64,000 nucleotides of DNA from Adiantum capillus-veneris (Eukaryota > Streptophyta > Polypodiopsida > Polypodiales > Pteridaceae): positions 72,927,910-72,991,909 of the forward strand of contig CM043960.1 of the NCBI GenBank assembly GCA_014529385.2, written 5' to 3'. Position numbers and translations under genes: made by a program. Each line of letters starts with the position of its first letter. Position 1 is the first letter of the stretch. This document shows, piece by piece, positions 48,391 to 57,887 of this stretch. Under the pieces are notes generated by a model, which was not told the DNA's origin, did not search any database, and saw only the letters and a list, made by a program, of their open reading frames with translations.

Positions 48391-49240
48391 ACCAGATGGT
48401 GTGATTTTCAGACAAAGTGGAAGAAATAAATTTGGAGGAGATTCTCAAGCTCTATGGATGTTGATATAAAGTTGGCATGTGCTGATGATGGGGAAGATAC
48501 AAGCTTGAGTTTTTGGGAGACAAGCAAGGAGGATAGAGCGGATGAGTCCACATCATATGGCGAGGAAACAAAGTCTAATGAACCTGTGTTGGTAAGCATA
48601 AAGCTACATTGTTATGTGTCTGATGATATGGTCATGATACCAACGTGAAAGAAGACCAAGTTGATGTGTTGAAGCTTGTCTAAGAGGATATGTTGTCAAA
48701 AAGGGCATGCAATACTATGGTGGCGGCCATGCTGATGGAGATTGTAGTGGTAAGTGTTGTTGTAGTGCAATTGGTTCGGAGTTTTGCGGAGAAGATCAAA
48801 TCTGCTTCTATGGATAGCAAAGCGAGGTCTACCAAGTCGGAAAGAGGATGAAAATGAAATGGAAACCAAGGGTGTGGGGAATTTTCCTTGTGCTCATGAT
48901 GAGTTGGATGCTGACCAAAGGAAGGAGTAGATGGATTTGCCTGCAGATTGCCATCATGATGCTATAAAAACAGGTTCTTTGGGCCAGATATGCCTTGGAA
49001 GTGAGTTTGATAGGGGCTTTGATGATGCCAAGATACTATCGATGAAGATATGCATGTGCTTATGGATAAAGATTTGGCCAAGGTACAGGTGATGCGAAGA
49101 TTAGCCCCTCCAAAATAGGAGATTCTGTGGATGAGTAGTGTATTATGGTTATTTCGGAAGAGGCAGATGTGCAACAATATTTATGTCAATAGCGCTGCTC
49201 TTTTGAGGAGAGCCCCACTCTATATGGATGGGAGCCATGT
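48391..49240. other. decayed downstream part of the gag relic
   Basis: Acidic and lysine-rich translations are scattered over several frames, for example 48454-48648. No zinc knuckle or protease motif is recognisable. Confidence 0.35.
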
Positions 49241-49242
49241 TT

Positions 49243-49349
49243 CATGGCTAATATTTGAAAGGGATAAGCACCTTTCTATGTTCACTATCTCGGTTGACAT
49301 GTATGCAAAATGTGGTGTGCTTGAGGGTCCTTTCAAGAAATTTTATTGA
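49243..49349 (+). pseudogene. pentatricopeptide-repeat (PPR) gene fragment
   Basis: The plus strand reads LIFERDKHLSMFTI, then SVDMYAKCGVLEGPF and a stop. VDMYAKCG followed by a Leu-Glu and a Phe is the signature of the second helix region of plant PLS-class PPR proteins, which bind organelle RNA. Only about one repeat is present, and the frame then breaks. Its upstream part (CATGGCTAATATTTG) also occurs at 25849, so the fragment travels with a dispersed repeat. A functional gene is excluded. Confidence 0.6.
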
Positions 49350-49394
49350 GCAAGATGGAGTGAGGCAAGCGTACTAGGTGTTTCTCATTGGTGA

Positions 49395-49402
49395 TGTGTG
49401 TG

Positions 49403-49486
<84 letters not shown>
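49395..49486. repeat. compound (GT)n(GA)n microsatellite
   Basis: About 11 GT units followed by about 34 GA units. Confidence 0.97.
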
Positions 49487-49490
<4 letters not shown>

Positions 49491-49871
49491 CAAATTGGCA
49501 GCATCTGAGTCTAGTTGAATATTATAAGTGAAAAGCCCTCCAAAACTTTTTTACCTCACATTTTTGGCTTCAGGTTCAAGTTGCATTGCTTTATCTTAAC
49601 TCTGATCCTACACCCCTACCCTCAAATCCCTAACCATGTAGTCACCACCTCGCATCATGCGAGTCATCGGGGATTAGAAGCCAAAAACCATTATCAAAAG
49701 GGGAAAAAGGCTCAAAAAGAAGGGGAGGTTGGAGCCCTTCCATCATCTGCATGCACGCGGATGATGGGCGGCTCTAGCCCCCCCTTGTTTTTAGCTTTTT
49801 TCCTTGATAGAAACTTAAGGTGAACATGACAGGAGTTGAATGGTGATGGCGACGAGGAGCGTGAGGGTGAT

Positions 49872-49874
49872 AAT
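49872..49874. other. left target-site duplication AAT of the CACTA element
   Basis: AAT directly precedes CACTAC and is repeated after GTAGTG at 54448-54450. A 3-base duplication is the rule for CACTA transposons. Confidence 0.85.
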
Positions 49875-49886
49875 CACTACAAGAGG
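49875..49886 (+). repeat. left terminal inverted repeat of the CACTA element
   Basis: CACTACAAGAGG, matching the reverse complement of 54436-54447 in all 12 positions. Confidence 0.93.
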
Positions 49887-49899
49887 CTATTCATATTAG

Positions 49900-50010
49900 C
49901 GACGCTCACACAGCGACGCTCAAAAAAATAATTCCCGACGTCGCTATGAATGTCCCAAATTTACAAAGAAATTTGCGACGCTCATAGCGACGCCGGCTGG
50001 GCTAAAAAAA
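49900..50010. repeat. 5' subterminal repeats of the CACTA element
   Basis: Copies of GCGACGCT or its inverse occur in both orientations (AGCGACGCTC twice, CGACGTCGCTATG, TTGCGACGCTCATAGCGACGCC). In CACTA elements such motifs bind the element's accessory protein. Confidence 0.8.
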
Positions 50011-50026
50011 TAACCGAGCGTGCCCA

Positions 50027-50055
50027 AAAACTCAGATCTCAGATCTGAGTTTTTT
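50027..50055. repeat. perfect inverted repeat, potential hairpin
   Basis: AAAAACTCAGATCT is followed almost immediately by AGATCTGAGTTTTT, giving two 14-base arms with essentially no loop. It lies just inside the subterminal repeats. Confidence 0.85.
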
Positions 50056-50083
50056 GGCGCCCTCAAGCAAGGAGCAGGTAACG

Positions 50084-50090
<7 letters not shown>

Positions 50091-50135
<45 letters not shown>

Positions 50136-50138
50136 CTT

Positions 50139-50179
<41 letters not shown>

Positions 50180-50299
50180 AGAGGAAGGAGAGCCAGGTAT
50201 GCTCCTTCCCTCTCCTCATTCTCATGTTCCCTTCCTCTCTTTCTCTCTCCCTCTCTCTCTCTCTCACACACACACACATACACACACACACATAGTGTT

Positions 50300-50335
<36 letters not shown>
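50091..50335. repeat. CT, CA and GA microsatellites in the CACTA element
   Basis: (CT)n at 50091-50131, (CA)n at 50140-50175, CT then CA at 50235-50292, and (GA)n at about 50305-50333. The arrangement of CT/CA on one side and GA on the other gives weak mirror symmetry. Confidence 0.95.
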
Positions 50336-50337
<2 letters not shown>

Positions 50338-50344
50338 AACAAAA

Positions 50345-50580
50345 ACAAAAATGCACACACACATACATAAACAAAGAATGCACACACACATTGAGAGAGG
50401 AAAAGAGAGAGAGAGCATGCATAAACAAAAAACGCACGCATTGAGAGAGGAAAAGAGAGAGAGAACATGCATAAACAAAAAACGCACACATTGAGAGAGG
50501 AAAAGAGAGAGAAAACATGCATACGATCCAAAAAAACGCACACATTGAGAGAGAAAAAGAGAGAAACTAATTTAACGTCG
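50345..50580. repeat. 50-bp minisatellite in the CACTA element
   Basis: The word TTGAGAGAGG recurs at 50391, 50441 and 50491, and TTGAGAGAGA at 50544 (spacing 50, 50, 53). Each copy is followed by AAAAGAGAGAGA, ACATGCATA and AACGCACACA. The first unit is partial. Confidence 0.9.
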
Positions 50581-50744
50581 TAGGAAACTAATTAAAATTA
50601 AAAGACCTAAAGATCTAGCCGACGAGGAGTTGAACTCAAGACCTATTATTCAAGAGGGAAATGGCATAATCAATCTATCATACTTGGCATGGGTGATAGA
50701 AAGGTTATACCATTTATCTCTTTTTATTGGCACACACATCCACA

Positions 50745-50924
50745 CACGCGCACACACACAAGAAGAAGAGAGTTATAACGTCGTAGGAAACTATCTTAAA
50801 AGACGTTAAAGATTAGGTTATATGTAGACTTACATTAAATTAGATTTAGGTTTATTTTTAACTAGATTTACGTTTATTTACGCTAGATTTAGATTTACGT
50901 TATATTAGATTAGATTTAGGTCTC
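50745..50924. repeat. direct repeat copy A flanking the HIPP fragment
   Basis: It begins ACACAAGAAGAAGAGAGTT and contains AACGTCGTAGGAAACTATC and AAAGACGTTAAAGATTAGG. It aligns with 51440-51600. Its final 45 bases (ACGCTAGATTTAGATTTACG...) are also repeated at 51361-51403, directly after the HIPP fragment. Confidence 0.85.
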
Positions 50925-50928
50925 CATA

Positions 50929-51282
50929 GACTGCGATGCCTGCATGAAGCGGGTGAAGAAATCCCTCAATGGAATATAGGGTATTGCTGCCTTCACTCAT
51001 GGTGGGCTCCGTCGATCCAAAAGTACTGGTGAAATGTCTTCAGAAGATAGGGAAGAAGGTGGATCTTCAGGGCGGCAAGAGTCACTACATCCCCGACACA
51101 ATGACCATCTAGACAACCTCTAGTCATTCAACAGCAACTTCAAAGTTAGTAACAAGAGCAAGAACGGTCTAAAGGGCCAATTGCTGTCGTCAGATGTGGA
51201 TGGAGATGAGGCAGCGTCACCGCCGGAAGTTAACTCTCACATCTTTAGTGATGAGAATGCCAACTCTTGCCGAGTTATGTGA
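50929..51282 (+). pseudogene. captured HIPP gene fragment (HMA domain and CaaX end)
   Basis: Three segments together resemble a heavy-metal-associated isoprenylated plant protein. 50929-50976 reads DCDACMKRVKKSLNGI, the metal-binding CxxC loop and first helix of an HMA domain. 51002-51080, one frame over, reads VDPKVLVKCLQKIGKKVDLQ, the end of the same domain. 51127-51282, back in the first frame, ends DENANSCRVM and a stop; CRVM fits a C-terminal CaaX farnesylation box. A TAG at 50977, frame changes between segments and a missing central strand show that it is broken. An AG just before 50929 could be an old splice acceptor, which would fit capture of genomic DNA. HIPPs bind metal ions and membranes in plants. 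No function is expected here. Confidence 0.75.
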
Positions 51283-51360
51283 AAAATTATGTGTTAAATC
51301 AGTTTTAAGGTTCTTATAATCCCTGTTAGTTTAGTTCTTTGTTTTTAATATAACATAATT

Positions 51361-51413
51361 TACGTTAGATTTAGATTTATGTTATATTAGATTAGACTTA
51401 GGTTTATTTAGGT

Positions 51414-51451
<38 letters not shown>

Positions 51452-51600
51452 GAAGAAGAGAGTTTTAACGTCGTAGGAAACTATCCCAAAAGACGTTAAA
51501 GATTAGGTTAGATGTAGACTTACGTTAAATTAGATTTAGGTTTATTTTTAGTTAGATTTACGTTTATTTAGATTTACGCTTATTTACGTTAGATCGAGTC
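51361..51600. repeat. direct repeat copies on the right of the HIPP fragment
   Basis: 51361-51403 repeats the end of copy A. After a CA run at 51419-51450, the stretch 51440-51600 repeats nearly all of copy A, with about 10 percent difference by eye. Confidence 0.85.
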
Positions 51601-51883
51601 CACGCAAGAATTACTTACGGTTTAGGGTTTAGAGTTAAACGAACAGTGAAAAGATCTACTGTGAAAAGATGTTAAGATGCTGTGAAGTGCTACAGCTAGA
51701 GAAGAGGCAAAGGGGTTTTGTCCACTACATGCATTATCATGTAGACGTGGGTGTGTAGATTTCTTGTACCCACAAATATAGGTATTGACCAATAAGAACG
51801 AGATTATAACCCGGTGGTTCTGATCTCCGTGCACCTCTAGACCGAGGTGTGCGGGGATTGGACATGACTAGAGAATGTGAGGT

Positions 51884-51884
<1 letters not shown>

Positions 51885-51944
<60 letters not shown>
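51885..51944. repeat. (GA)n microsatellite, about 30 units
   Basis: A perfect GA run inside the CACTA element. Confidence 0.97.
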
Positions 51945-51947
<3 letters not shown>

Positions 51948-52129
51948 GACGAAGAATGCCAATAGAATATTAAATTTGTTGTCCAGGTTATAAGTTTTTT
52001 ATCCTCATTATGAGTAGTGACGAGGATGTGGGACCGTCCAACCGAAACACCTATCTCTCAACGAGGGTCTTATGTCCTTGTAATCAATGCAAGCATGCTG
52101 TGTGACGGACAAGATGTGTTTCTTTGCAG

Positions 52130-52228
52130 CACGTTCGCGAATTTGGCGAGTTCGATCCATCTATTATAGATCGAGTTGTTGCCAATTATAACTCGTCGGA
52201 CTCTGACTCTGACGCTGGCTCTATATAG
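52130..52228 (+). CDS. possible orphan last exon of a transposase-type gene
   Basis: A pyrimidine-rich acceptor, TTTCTTTGCAG, ends at 52129. The next 32 codons are open: HVREFGEFDPSIIDRVVANY, then a Ser/Asp-rich SSDSDSDAGSI and a TAG at 52226-52228. The acidic end and its place upstream of the second gene fit the last exon of the main CACTA transposase gene, whose body appears to have been deleted. I cannot confirm the family from so short a piece. Confidence 0.4.
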   Translation, partial: HVREFGEFDPSIIDRVVANYNSSDSDSDAGSI

Positions 52229-52435
52229 ATATAGGAAGTTATGCTGAGTTATGCGAGGATGAGAGAGAGAGATCTCTTAAAGCCACAAATATTGTATTTG
52301 AACAATTTTGCTCCGTGTTGTAAAAGCTCTGGCTCTCTAAGTACCTTCCATGGTGTATAACGCTCTTTTCTACTCGCGCTCACATCTTTTGATTGAAAAT
52401 TCTGAGTTTTCGACTTGCCTCTTCTATCACTCAAT

Positions 52436-52502
52436 TCATTGCGTCATTGTATTTATATGCGTCATTACGTCATTGTATTTAATGGTCTTTGCGTCATTGT
52501 CT
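52436..52502. repeat. GCGTCATTGTA repeats upstream of the transposase-like gene
   Basis: Four to five copies of (T)GCGTCATT or ACGTCATT lie within 65 bases. TGACG, the reverse of CGTCA, is a bZIP-type binding core, so this could be the promoter or leader of the gene. Only the repetition is seen directly. Confidence 0.5.
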
Positions 52503-52552
52503 ACTCTATTCATTCAATATTAAGTTTAAATATTCGTGTATTTAATGCAGGT

Positions 52553-53861
52553 ATGGATGATGAGGAGTTTCTTTCTTCTTTGTCACCGCAGCAGAGACAG
52601 TGGTACATGGAGCGTCATCGCTCTGGCGCATCATCGCGCGTTCCTACTCCATCCGCATCTCCCTCTCTTTCGGAGCATTCGGCACGCTCCGAAGCTTCGG
52701 CGTCGATGAGACGAGCTTCACACTCGTCTAGACACCGGCACTCTAGTGGTGGCGGTGGCGGTTGTTGTGGGGATTCCGCCACCGATGCCTCCACACCGCC
52801 TCGTGTTCGACGAGGCTCTTTACCCTCCCCTTCTTTGCCCGCCCCCACACCAACCACAGCATCGCCATCTACGCCAGGTTTTGCACGACTGACTGTTCCT
52901 AGAAGCTACACACCTCTACCTACTCCGCCAGGAGCCACCCCACTCGACACTCCTCGCTTCGGGGCCCAGACGCCGGTGGAGACACCTGACGTCCATACCC
53001 CCATCGACACGCCGCTAGAGACCCCTACCGGGACACCCAGGTTCACGCGTCACCGGCCAGAGGGCTTGTCTTACTCCATCGACTTCAGCGGCGGTATCAT
53101 CATGGATGATGACGGCAAGAAGGTGATCTCGCGCATGCGTGGTCTTTGCTCTCAGCTGTTTAGACACTACATACTAAACAAATGGAGTGAAGTACCAAGT
53201 GATTTAAAAAACAGAGTCATCAGCATACTTCATGATGAGTTTCCCATTCCAACACGGGATCAGCGCTTCAATGAAGACCTGATGAAGATTCGAATGCGCG
53301 AATACTGCAAACACAAGCGTTCCGAAGTGCAAAAAGCAATCAAGAGTGGGTGGAACAGGCCAGATTGGCTGGCCAAAGAAGATTGGAAGAATGCGAAGAA
53401 AGAAGCGCGCGAGAATCCCGACAAGTGGAAGCAACAAAAGGATGCAGCCAGAGCGCGAGTAGAGGCAGGGAGCTTGCACCACTTGGGGAGTGGTGGATGG
53501 GCATCATTTGAGGCCGATTTTGTAAGTGTTTTCACATTGCTCTTTATGCTCGATAGGTTAGGGTTTATGAGTTTTTTAATTGTAACATAATGAAATCTTT
53601 GTATGTTTTGACAGTGGTCGATGACAGGACGTGATCCCACACCGTACGAGCGCGAGTACGCAGGCAGGAAGGGCTTAAACGCCTTGGTGGACATTCTTAG
53701 TTCTCGCGGCGGCATGGTTAGTATTAGGGTTTACTCTTTTTATTTTTTGTATTGTTTTATAAATGTCGTTATATGTTTATACTTACTGAAAGCTGTCTTA
53801 TTGTCTTTTTTTGCAGAATCCGACAGATACGCCGCTTGGACGCAATGAGACGTCTGACTAG
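52553..53861 (+). CDS. En/Spm-family transposase-like (Ptta type) protein
   Basis: Three exons join in phase 0: 52553-53521, 53615-53716 and 53817-53861, giving 371 residues. Both introns are GT-AG (GTAAGTG...TTTTGACAG and GTTAGT...TTTTTTGCAG). The start is chosen at MDDEEFLSSL because it directly follows an acceptor-like TTTAATGCAG at 52541-52550, implying an upstream non-coding exon. Residues 1-175 are Ser/Pro/Thr-rich and disordered, with repeated TP and DTP motifs. Residues from about 180 on hold the charged helical region (GLCSQLFRHYILNKWSEVP, then MREYCKHKRSEVQKAIK), typical of the plant transposase family PF03004. The end is GGM, then NPTDTPLGRNETSD. In En/Spm-type elements this accessory protein binds the subterminal repeats. 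It has no DDE catalytic domain. Confidence 0.8.
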
Positions 53862-54227
53862 ACGACGTCAGTTTAGCCGTAGCTAGATAGCATTAGTTTA
53901 GGGTTTCTCATAGCTTATGTATCATGAGACGGATTTTATACGTCTTTTTGAACCATGTATATTATTACATTTGTCACCGCAGTTCCTTTTGCCAATCAAT
54001 TCTTTATGCCTATGATGTTGTACAATTGTCATTATTACATTTGCCAATCAATTCATTTTGTCTATGATGTGTACAATTGTCAATTTTGCAAACAATGCGT
54101 CTTTTGGGTGACTATTTTGGGTCTATTATCTACCCTTGCACTTTTTTTAAAAAGTGAATCAAGTACAATATGGTTGATGGGTGGCACGGCATTCAATGCC
54201 CTGCCACCAAAAAAAAATTCTCTCGGG

Positions 54228-54416
54228 CGTCGCTATAACCGTCGCTATTTATGGCTCTGTAGCGTCGCTATAGTCTTCAGTGTAAACGTCGCTATAACTG
54301 TCGCTATGAGCGTCTCTATATTGAGACGCTTATAGAGACGCATATAGCGACGCTCGTAGCGACGGTTTTAGAGACGCCGGGGGTTATAAAAACCCAGTGT
54401 ATTTCCGTCGCTAACA
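54228..54416. repeat. 3' subterminal repeats of the CACTA element
   Basis: At least ten copies of CGTCGCTAT, GCGTCTCTAT or their inverses occur in both orientations. A local inverted set is centred near 54325 (GAGCGTCTCTATATTGAGACGC). Confidence 0.88.
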
Positions 54417-54435
54417 GCGTCACAAGAGCACACAA

Positions 54436-54447
54436 CCTCTTGTAGTG
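54436..54447 (-). repeat. right terminal inverted repeat of the CACTA element
   Basis: CCTCTTGTAGTG, the exact reverse complement of the left end, followed by the second AAT (54448-54450). Confidence 0.93.
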
Positions 54448-54707
54448 AATGAAAAGGGCTGAGGTGAAGAGCAAGAGTGTGGCCTAGAGTCGTGATTGGG
54501 TTGAGGAGCAAAATATGTTTCCATGTCAACATGACAACTTACTAGATGTGGATGAAATGCAGACTGTCTCGGAAGAATTAGTTGTAATGGAATTAATATT
54601 TTACTATTTATTGCAGCTAACATGTGGAAAAAGAATTAGCAGGTAATGGACTATGTGAAAGGATATGGGATTTTGTGTATGTTTTATTATTCAAGTTTTC
54701 TTTTTTT

Positions 54708-55075
54708 GAGCTTTGGCCATTTATGACCGGCCGGCTAGTTTGTACTCACTTTGACTATTCAAGAAATCTATAAAGTAAATACATGCAAAAGGGAAATGGT
54801 CAATCTTGCACGGGGGAGATTGCACCCATTTCTTGTGTCTTTCTCATTTTCTCTCTTACCTCCTCTCTCACCGTGCTGGTGTAGCACTTTGCTATAGGAG
54901 GTGCACCTGCACGTGCTCTCTCATTTTATCTCGCTCTCTCTATCTCTCTTATCGCGTGGCTTGGAGTGTGTGCAAAGATGTTTGCAAAGTATGAAAATTT
55001 GTGGGTTTTATAGTTGTAGTATGTTGTTTTTAGTGTTTTGCAAGGCTCTCCATGCTCGTTTGTAGCAGTGGTATG
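54708..55075 (+). repeat. arm 2 of the dispersed inverted repeat
   Basis: Aligns with the reverse complement of 32605-33032 over its length. It contains only a short CT-rich remnant where the other arm has a 38-unit GA array. Confidence 0.8.
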
Positions 55076-56632
55076 ATAGCCATGGACACTCTCCTAGGTT
55101 TGTAAATATGTCTAGATACAAAGAACTTCAAAATTAACCTGCCAAAGCTAAGTGTCTTTTTTCATTATGTTGTGGCAACTTTTAATTTCCCGTCTTTACA
55201 TGGAGGCTAGGTGTTTATGCTTGACAAATTCATAGCTAATATGGCTAAGTGAACTATATAGCAAAGACATTAATCACTTATGATGGGTGAAAATTAATTA
55301 TCTTTGAGTTGATGAATCAATGAGCATTCGATTGTGTTTATGGTTATATGAAAGAAATACATATATAATAGAAAGGAAGGAATAAGGATTGGAAATCCAT
55401 GTAGGATGACTATGACTAGATGCAGGTAGTATTGGTACAAGACGGATTTTTTTAAAAATCTGATTCCATCAATGAGTGGCTATGTCTAATGCCCATATTG
55501 CTGCCATTCTTGCAACATCAACGATGCATTCTGAGTCCTACATACAATCAACCAGACAATTGGACCCCTCCAAATCAGCCATCGAGCTGGCATGATGACA
55601 TTTGCATACACATGATCAACTACACTGATGATCTAGAAAATTTCACCATCAATATCCACACCCGCATTGAAGATTATGAGTTTAGCATGTAGCTTCTCAT
55701 TGTTGATCCTTGCATGATTGAGAGTAGGAATATGCAAGTCGATCACAAGCACACTGCAACAAAGTGACTATAAGCAAGCCCACATAGAGCCAAGACCAAT
55801 ATCAAACTCAATTTGAGCCTTACAGAGAAATTTTTTGAAGCTCTGGAAGTTGTAGCAAACAATTGGGGGTAGAGTAGAAGATTGGGCTCTTTCAAACAAA
55901 CTTCTTCCTAGGTGCAGAGGGTAGGACATGAGTGACTTCTGGTGGGTGCTTGAGTGTTTGAAGAGCAAAAACTGACACACTTCGGAATAGAAGAGCTTCT
56001 TCCAAGATTACTACCCTCCACCTCTTGCCCATGATGAGCTTCATTGACCTGCGCATGTAAGTTAGCCAACCTCCCCAACCACCCACAGCCACTCTCTGTG
56101 CAAGGCCGATGTATATGTAGTCATATGGAGTAGCCACCAAATCCTAACGGTGGGCTATGCATACCACCACTCCTGCACGCACCCAAAACTCTCTCTCCCA
56201 CCAACTGCCAAGGTTTGAATTACACGTACTTGCTGGTTCTTGCATGTCATTGTTCTTGCATGTGATAGGAGGGCCGCCAACTCACCAAAACAAAACAGAC
56301 AAAGGAGAGGCGTCTGACCTGCAGTCTCAGTGTTGCCATCAAAAATTTAATTTAATTTAATTTTGTGACTCACACACACTCCCAGTACATGGATTCTACT
56401 AGCCACAACTCCCTGAAAAACAACTACGAATTGATCCTCTAGCACACCTTTCCTTTCCACCCCTTGTTGCCATCTTGCAGATGCCAAAATCCATGCTTCT
56501 ATTCACTTGCCTGGGTGCACATAAACTCTATTGAGCATACTGCCATACGCATGCCATGTATTAGCTAGTGCCCACCATCGTTCTCTTTTCTTCTCTATAT
56601 CCCTTTTCAGTGCAGAAAAAAATTGCTCTCTT

Positions 56633-56635
<3 letters not shown>
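55076..56635. other. unassigned spacer
   Basis: No recognised gene. Open frames at 55489-55692 (plus) and 55892-56140 (minus) have varied translations but no family I know. AATTTAATTTAATTTAATTTTG at about 56345 is a short (ATTTA) repeat. Confidence 0.4.
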
Positions 56636-56673
<38 letters not shown>

Positions 56674-56694
56674 ACACACACACACACACACACA
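56636..56694. repeat. compound (CT)n(CA)n microsatellite
   Basis: About 15 CT units, a short interruption, then about 12 CA units, directly before the first unit of the tandem array. Confidence 0.95.
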
Positions 56695-57585
56695 ATATGA
56701 CTACCTACACAGGAGGACATTTTAGAATCTCTGCAATGACCATTGTATTACTTTCTTAGATGACGCCTGATGTAGGACATACATCATTGACGAAGCTCTT
56801 CCGGACTGATGCAATACTCTCTGTGGCAATGCTCACTGTAGCGCATCATCGAGCATCCAAGATGATGATGACAACTAGTTTGACATTTTTTGGGCTTTAG
56901 CTTTAGTGTTTTTAAAATTTAGCTTTTACTATACTTCGTTTTATTTTGTATCCAGACATTGGATTAGATCCATAAGGATTGTCTGAGTTTGATCCCATAG
57001 GCCTTTTCTAGACGGATAATAAAAGATTTCATTTCATTTCGCTCTCTCTTTTCCCCCTCCCAATATGACTACTTACAACAGTGGACATTGATGAAGCTCA
57101 TCCATGACTAATGCAATACTTTCTACAACAACGCCCAATGTCAGGCATCCACGGGAATTGACACCGATGTTGATGTGAATTTTTTTAGTACAGTTTTTTA
57201 CTTTGCTTCATTTTAATTTATACCCAAGCATTGGATCTGATTCACATGGATTGTATTAGTTTGGCCTCATATGCAATTTCAGCCTTTTGAAAACTATTAA
57301 TCTAACATTTCATTTCATTTCTCCATCTCTCTTCCCCCTCCTAGTGTGACTACCTATAGAGTGGTCCATTGACGAAGCTCTGCCGCAACCGCTGCAATAC
57401 ATTTTTGCACAATGCCAAGTATCCTCGCGCATTAAAATGATGATTTCCACCTTGCTACTTTACGCTTTTAGTTTTAGTAGTCTTTAATTTTGATTCATTT
57501 TATTTTTTTACCCCAGCATATAGATTATATCCACAAGGATTTTCTCAGTTTGGTCTCTTTGAACTTTTGAAATACGCGCACACAC
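56695..57585. repeat. three-unit tandem array, unit 280-370 bp
   Basis: Units start at about 56695, 57062 and 57343 with (A)TATGACTACCTACA or a close variant. Common landmarks are GACGAAGCTCT, TGCAATACTTT, a TTTTAGT-rich part, CATTGGATTAGATCCA and a CCACAAGGATT block. Each inner junction is preceded by CATTTCATTTC and a CTCTTTCCCCCTC pyrimidine tract. Confidence 0.85.
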
Positions 57586-57855
57586 ACACACATATTGTGC
57601 GTGTTCTATATGATCTTTCATAGCTTGGAGTTGATGTTCGCATCATTGTCAAAATAGTGCAACAACATCCTCAAAGTTTTGCTAAGGCTTAAGTTATTAG
57701 GATCTCTCAGCGGCGGAGACTCACAATTTTTATTTTATTTTTTCATTTTTTTTTTTTTTGTAAAACGATGGATATAGAGACTATGTTACCAAGACCTAAG
57801 CTAGAGGTTGGTGTCAAGTGTGAGATGCTCATACTTGTATTCAAGTGTCAAGTCT

Positions 57856-57887
<32 letters not shown>

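Larger units (their letters stand above)
49875..54447 (+). mobile_element. CACTA (En/Spm) DNA transposon, 4573 bp
   Basis: The element starts CACTACAAGAGG and ends CCTCTTGTAGTG, a perfect 12-base inverted repeat, with AAT on both sides. Subterminal GCGACGCT/CGTCGCTAT repeats line both ends. Inside are a spliced En/Spm-family transposase-like gene (52553-53861), a possible orphan last exon (52130-52228), a broken HIPP gene (50929-51282), several microsatellites and a 50-base minisatellite. No sequence for a full DDE transposase is seen, so the element probably needs help from another copy to move. Intact ends and an exact duplication suggest a fairly recent insertion. Confidence 0.92.

Noticed and set aside
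49944-50545. Long open frames of Ser/Leu/Cys/Val or His/Thr/Arg repeats
   Set aside because: They are translations of CT, CA and GA microsatellites and not genes.
50605-50690. tRNA-like or SINE head on the reverse strand (GAGTTGAACTCAAGACC)
   Set aside because: Resembles a T-arm region, but no matching acceptor, D-arm or anticodon stem could be laid out.
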